From NCBI RefSeq assembly GCF_003047265.1, contig NZ_PZYY01000002.1:186001-250000 (forward strand): 64,000 bases of DNA, in the 5' to 3' direction. The position numbers were made by a program, and so were the translations under genes. Positions 61,401 through 64,000 of the stretch are shown here, in pieces. Source of the stretch: Nocardioides terrigena. Lineage in GTDB: Bacteria; Actinomycetota; Actinomycetes; Propionibacteriales; Nocardioidaceae. The notes beneath the pieces were generated by a model. That model was given only the letters and a program-made list of their open reading frames with translations. It was not told where the DNA came from and did not search any database. Position 1 is the stretch's first letter; each line of letters opens with the position of its first letter.

Positions 61401-62330
61401 GTGAACGACAGCAGCCCCCAGCGCAGCCTCCCGCACCTGGCCCTCTCCGCCCACGCGCACAACCGGGTGGGGGAACGTCGCACCGACGAGGCGTGGCTCG
61501 ACGAGCGCTGGGCCGACCCGGGCACGAAGGTGCTGGTCATCGCCGGCAACCGGCTGCGCCCGGTCGACGGAGACCTCGGCTGGGTGGCTCCGGCACACGC
61601 GCCGGCGGGCACCCGGGTGCTGCTCGGCGAGCGCGACGGGGTGACCCGGTTCGCGGTGCTCGCCGACCCCGACGACGTGCCCGGCGAGCGGGAGGAGTGG
61701 GTGCCGCTGCGGGGGCTGCTCCCCGCGCTGGTCGCCGACCCCGGCGCGGCTCCGTGGCTGTTCCACGCGGTCGGCCTCGCGGAGTGGCACTGGGTGACCC
61801 GGCACTGCCCCCGCTGCGGCTCGGCGCTGGAGTCCCGGCACGCCGGCCACGAGCTCGGCTGCACCGGGTGCGGCCGCCAGCAGTTCCCGCGCACCGACCC
61901 GGCGGTCATCATGGCGATCACCCACGGCGAGCCCGGGTCCGCCGACGAGCGGCTGCTGCTCGGCCACCAGGCCGTGTGGCCGCAGGGGCGCTACTCGACG
62001 CTGGCCGGTTTCGTCGAGCCGGGGGAGACCTTCGAGGACGCCGTACGCCGCGAGGTGCTGGAGGAGGTCGGCGTCACCGTGGGCGACGTGACCTACTTCG
62101 GCAACCAGCCGTGGCCGCTGCCGGCCAGCCTGATGATCGGCTTCCGCGGGGTCGCGGTCACCACCGACATCGACGTCGACGGGGCCGAGATCGCCGACGC
62201 CCGCTGGTTCACCCGCGACGAGCTCCGGGCGGGCTGCGAGTCCGGGGAGGTCCTCATCCCGGCCGGCATCTCGATCTCGTCCTCGCTCATCGAGGACTGG
62301 TACGGCGCCCCGCTGCCGGGCGGCTGGTGA
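61401..62330 (+). CDS. nudC: NADH/NAD+ pyrophosphatase NudC
   Basis: A 309-aa Nudix hydrolase. The N-terminal domain is followed by a zinc ribbon, CPRCG...CTGCG (~residues 137-157). The Nudix box GFVEPGETFEDAVRREVLEE (~203-222) continues with VGVT and matches G-x5-E-x7-R-E-U-x-E-E-x-G-U. The NudC-specific QPWPLPASLMIGF follows (~235-247). NudC cleaves NAD(H) to NMN(H) and AMP and can remove NAD caps from RNA. It corresponds to Rv3199c and sits next to the mycoredoxin and uvrD2 genes, as in mycobacteria. Confidence 0.95.
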   Translation: MNDSSPQRSLPHLALSAHAHNRVGERRTDEAWLDERWADPGTKVLVIAGNRLRPVDGDLGWVAPAHAPAGTRVLLGERDGVTRFAVLADPDDVPGEREEWVPLRGLLPALVADPGAAPWLFHAVGLAEWHWVTRHCPRCGSALESRHAGHELGCTGCGRQQFPRTDPAVIMAITHGEPGSADERLLLGHQAVWPQGRYSTLAGFVEPGETFEDAVRREVLEEVGVTVGDVTYFGNQPWPLPASLMIGFRGVAVTTDIDVDGAEIADARWFTRDELRAGCESGEVLIPAGISISSSLIEDWYGAPLPGGW

Positions 62331-62348
62331 CGCCCGGACCGTCGTGCG

Positions 62349-62591
62349 TCAGGCCAGCGCGGCGAGCTTCTCCTTGACCTGGGCCAGGCTCGGGTTGGTC
62401 TGCGCGGAGCCGTCGGCGAAGACCAGGGTCGGGACCGTCTGGTTGCCGTTGTTGGCCTGCTCGACGATCAGCGCCGCGTCGGGCTGCTGCTCGATGTCGA
62501 CCACCTCGTAGGCGATGCCCTCCCGGTCGAGCTGGCCGCGGAGCCGGTGGCAGTAGCCGCACCAGGGGGTGCTGTACATCGTGAAGGTCAT
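62349..62591 (-). CDS. mrx1: Mycoredoxin (glutaredoxin-like)
   Basis: An 80-aa glutaredoxin-fold protein with the redox motif WCGYC (~residues 10-14), the cis-Pro segment TVPTLVFADGS (~52-62) and a C-terminal helix. Mycoredoxin-1 (Rv3198A) reduces mycothiol mixed disulfides in Actinobacteria. It is convergent with nudC with an 18-nt gap, and divergent from uvrD2. Confidence 0.92.
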   Translation of the reverse strand: MTFTMYSTPWCGYCHRLRGQLDREGIAYEVVDIEQQPDAALIVEQANNGNQTVPTLVFADGSAQTNPSLAQVKEKLAALA

Positions 62592-62669
62592 GGGTGTCGG
62601 TCCTGACGTCTAGGGTTTCTCGTGTCCGCCAGAGTCCAACCAACCACGCGCAGGAGTTGTTCCACGCCC

Positions 62670-64000
62670 ATGCCCGCCCCCACCGACCTGCTCGACGCGC
62701 TCGACCCCGAGCAGCGCCGGGTCGCCGAGGCGCTGCGTGGCCCCGTGCGGGTGCTGGCCGGCGCGGGCACGGGCAAGACCCGGGCCATCACCCACCGCAT
62801 CGCCTACGGCGTCGCCACCGGGCTCTACGTGCCGACCGAGGTCCTCGCGGTCACCTTCACGACGCGTGCGGCGGGCGAGATGCGCGGTCGGCTGCGCGGG
62901 CTCGGCGCCGGGGGAGTCCAGGCCCGCACCTTCCACTCCGCCGCCCTGCGCCAGCTGCGCTACTTCTGGCCGCGCGTCCACGGGCACGACCTGCCCAACC
63001 TCATCGAGTCCAAGATCGGCCTGCTCGCGCAGGCCGCGCGTCGCCAGCGGATCAACGCCGACCAGGCGCTGCTGCGGGACCTGGCCAGCGAGATCGAGTG
63101 GGCCAAGGTCAGCAACGTCGGGCCCGACGACTACGCCCGGGTCGCCCCCGCCCGCAACCGCTCCGTCTCCACCCTCGACCCCGACACCGTGGGGCGGATC
63201 TTCGAGGGCTACGAGGAGGTCAAGCGCGGCCAGGGCCGGATGGACATGGAGGACGTCCTGCTCTTCGCGGCCGGGCTGCTCGCCGAGGAGGAGGCGGTCG
63301 CCGCGCAGGTGCGCCGGCAGTACAAGTGGCTCGTCGTCGACGAGTTCCAGGACGTGTCCCCGCTCCAGTCGGCCCTGCTTGACCTCTGGCTGGGCGGGCG
63401 CGACGAGCTGTGCGTCGTCGGCGACCCCGCGCAGACCATCTACTCCTTCGCCGGGGCCAACGCCGCCTACCTGCGTGAGTTCACCACCAAGTTCCCCGAC
63501 GCCACCTCGATCGAGCTGGTCCGCAACTACCGCTCCACCCCCGAGGTCGTCACCGCCGCCAACCACCTGCTCGCCGGCACGCCGAGCAAGGGCGTCGACC
63601 TGGTCGCGCAGCGGCCGTCCGGCAGCCCGGTGCGCTACACGGCCCACGCCGACGAGGTCGCGGAGGCCGCGGCGGCCGCCGACCGGATCGCCGCGCTGCG
63701 CGCCGCCGGCACCCCGGCCGGCGAGATGGCCGTCCTGTTCCGGATCAACGCCCAGTCCGAGACGTTCGAGGACGCGCTCACCTCACGGGGCGTCCCCTAC
63801 GTCGTCCGCGGTGCCGCCCGCTTCTTCGACCGGGGCGAGGTGCGCCAGGCCGTGACCCTCCTGCGCGGCACCGCCCGCGGTGGCCAGGAGGACGGCACCG
63901 TCCCCGACCTGGTGCGCGCCACCCTGTCGGGGATGGGCTGGTCGGCCGAGGCCCCCGGCACCCGCGGTGAGACCCGCAACCGGTGGGAGTCGCTGCAGGC
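62670..64000 (+). CDS. uvrD2: ATP-dependent DNA helicase UvrD2, N-terminal part (3' truncated by window)
   Basis: The first ~443 codons of an SF1 helicase, open to the end of the window. Walker A is GAGTGKTR (~residues 30-37), motif Ia VTFTTRAAGEMRGRL, motif II WLVVDEFQDVSPLQSA (~221-236), motif III VVGDPAQTIYSFAGA and motif IV ELVRNYRSTPEV. The order and the phrase VDEFQD match UvrD2 (Rv3198c), which has a C-terminal HRDC domain that would lie outside the window. It unwinds DNA 3'-5' in repair. ATG at 62670, with AGGAG 13 nt upstream and a TAGGGT box at ~62610. Confidence 0.93.
   Translation, partial: MPAPTDLLDALDPEQRRVAEALRGPVRVLAGAGTGKTRAITHRIAYGVATGLYVPTEVLAVTFTTRAAGEMRGRLRGLGAGGVQARTFHSAALRQLRYFWPRVHGHDLPNLIESKIGLLAQAARRQRINADQALLRDLASEIEWAKVSNVGPDDYARVAPARNRSVSTLDPDTVGRIFEGYEEVKRGQGRMDMEDVLLFAAGLLAEEEAVAAQVRRQYKWLVVDEFQDVSPLQSALLDLWLGGRDELCVVGDPAQTIYSFAGANAAYLREFTTKFPDATSIELVRNYRSTPEVVTAANHLLAGTPSKGVDLVAQRPSGSPVRYTAHADEVAEAAAAADRIAALRAAGTPAGEMAVLFRINAQSETFEDALTSRGVPYVVRGAARFFDRGEVRQAVTLLRGTARGGQEDGTVPDLVRATLSGMGWSAEAPGTRGETRNRWESLQ

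Overview
The window is about 70% G+C or higher, uses GTG starts freely and packs genes with 4-bp ATGA/GTGA overlaps. Its backbone gene order (lpqB, comF, hpf, secA ... Rv3235-like, parA-like, phosphoglycerate-mutase-like, DEAD-box helicase, MiaE-like ferritin, DUF3107, TetR, moeZ, adnA-adnB, nudC, mycoredoxin, uvrD2) is, from memory, the order of the Mycobacterium tuberculosis Rv3198-Rv3244 region. The proteins and the DUF222/HNH gene with a short palindromic repeat point to a Nocardioides-like member of the Nocardioidaceae (Actinomycetota), as chromosome rather than plasmid or phage.

Layout. 1-7.8 kb: 3' end of lpqB, comF, a gene-free leader with a candidate structured RNA, hpf, a LuxR-type response regulator, a YcaQ-like protein and secA1. 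7.8-11 kb: Rv3235-like protein, LysM protein, a hypothetical protein and a secreted GH16 glucanase. 11-14.4 kb: minus-strand operon of an MgtE-N/CBS protein, DUF1003, Mrp and TatB. 14.4-18.7 kb: three exported proteins (lipoprotein, phospholipase-D-like protein, RCC1-propeller/endonuclease-phosphatase fusion). 18.7-27.6 kb: an accessory block with four sulfotransferase-fold proteins, a GT2 glycosyltransferase, a LicD-methyltransferase fusion, a small coiled-coil protein, another methyltransferase and an embedded acyl-CoA dehydrogenase. 27.6-31.2 kb: an accessory hotspot with palindromic repeats, a DUF222/HNH gene, a lower-GC P-loop ATPase gene and a decayed copy of the HNH gene's 3' end. 31.2-41.9 kb: SigE-family sigma factor with a probable anti-sigma partner, small conserved proteins, a mesaconyl-CoA-hydratase-like protein, MFS transporter, phosphatase, PHP, SDR, ParA, L,D-transpeptidase and a secreted nuclease-like protein. 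42-47.3 kb: RNA helicase, MiaE-like ferritin, DUF3107, TetR, MoeZ. 47.3-53 kb: secreted serine protease, a DUF4129-MoxR-DUF58 operon and an acyltransferase. 53-64 kb: AdnAB helicase-nuclease, a SigJ-like sigma factor, deoD, nudC, mycoredoxin and the 5' part of uvrD2.

Common themes are protein export and envelope work (SecA, TatB, LysM, L,D-transpeptidase, secreted hydrolases), double-strand-break processing (AdnAB, UvrD2) and redox/NAD maintenance (mycoredoxin, NudC). The least explained parts are the sulfotransferase/LicD/methyltransferase block, the ATPase between HNH sequences, the structured hpf leader, a long inverted repeat that buries the response-regulator start codon, and a recurring TAnnnT box 6-8 nt before start codons that indicates many leaderless mRNAs.
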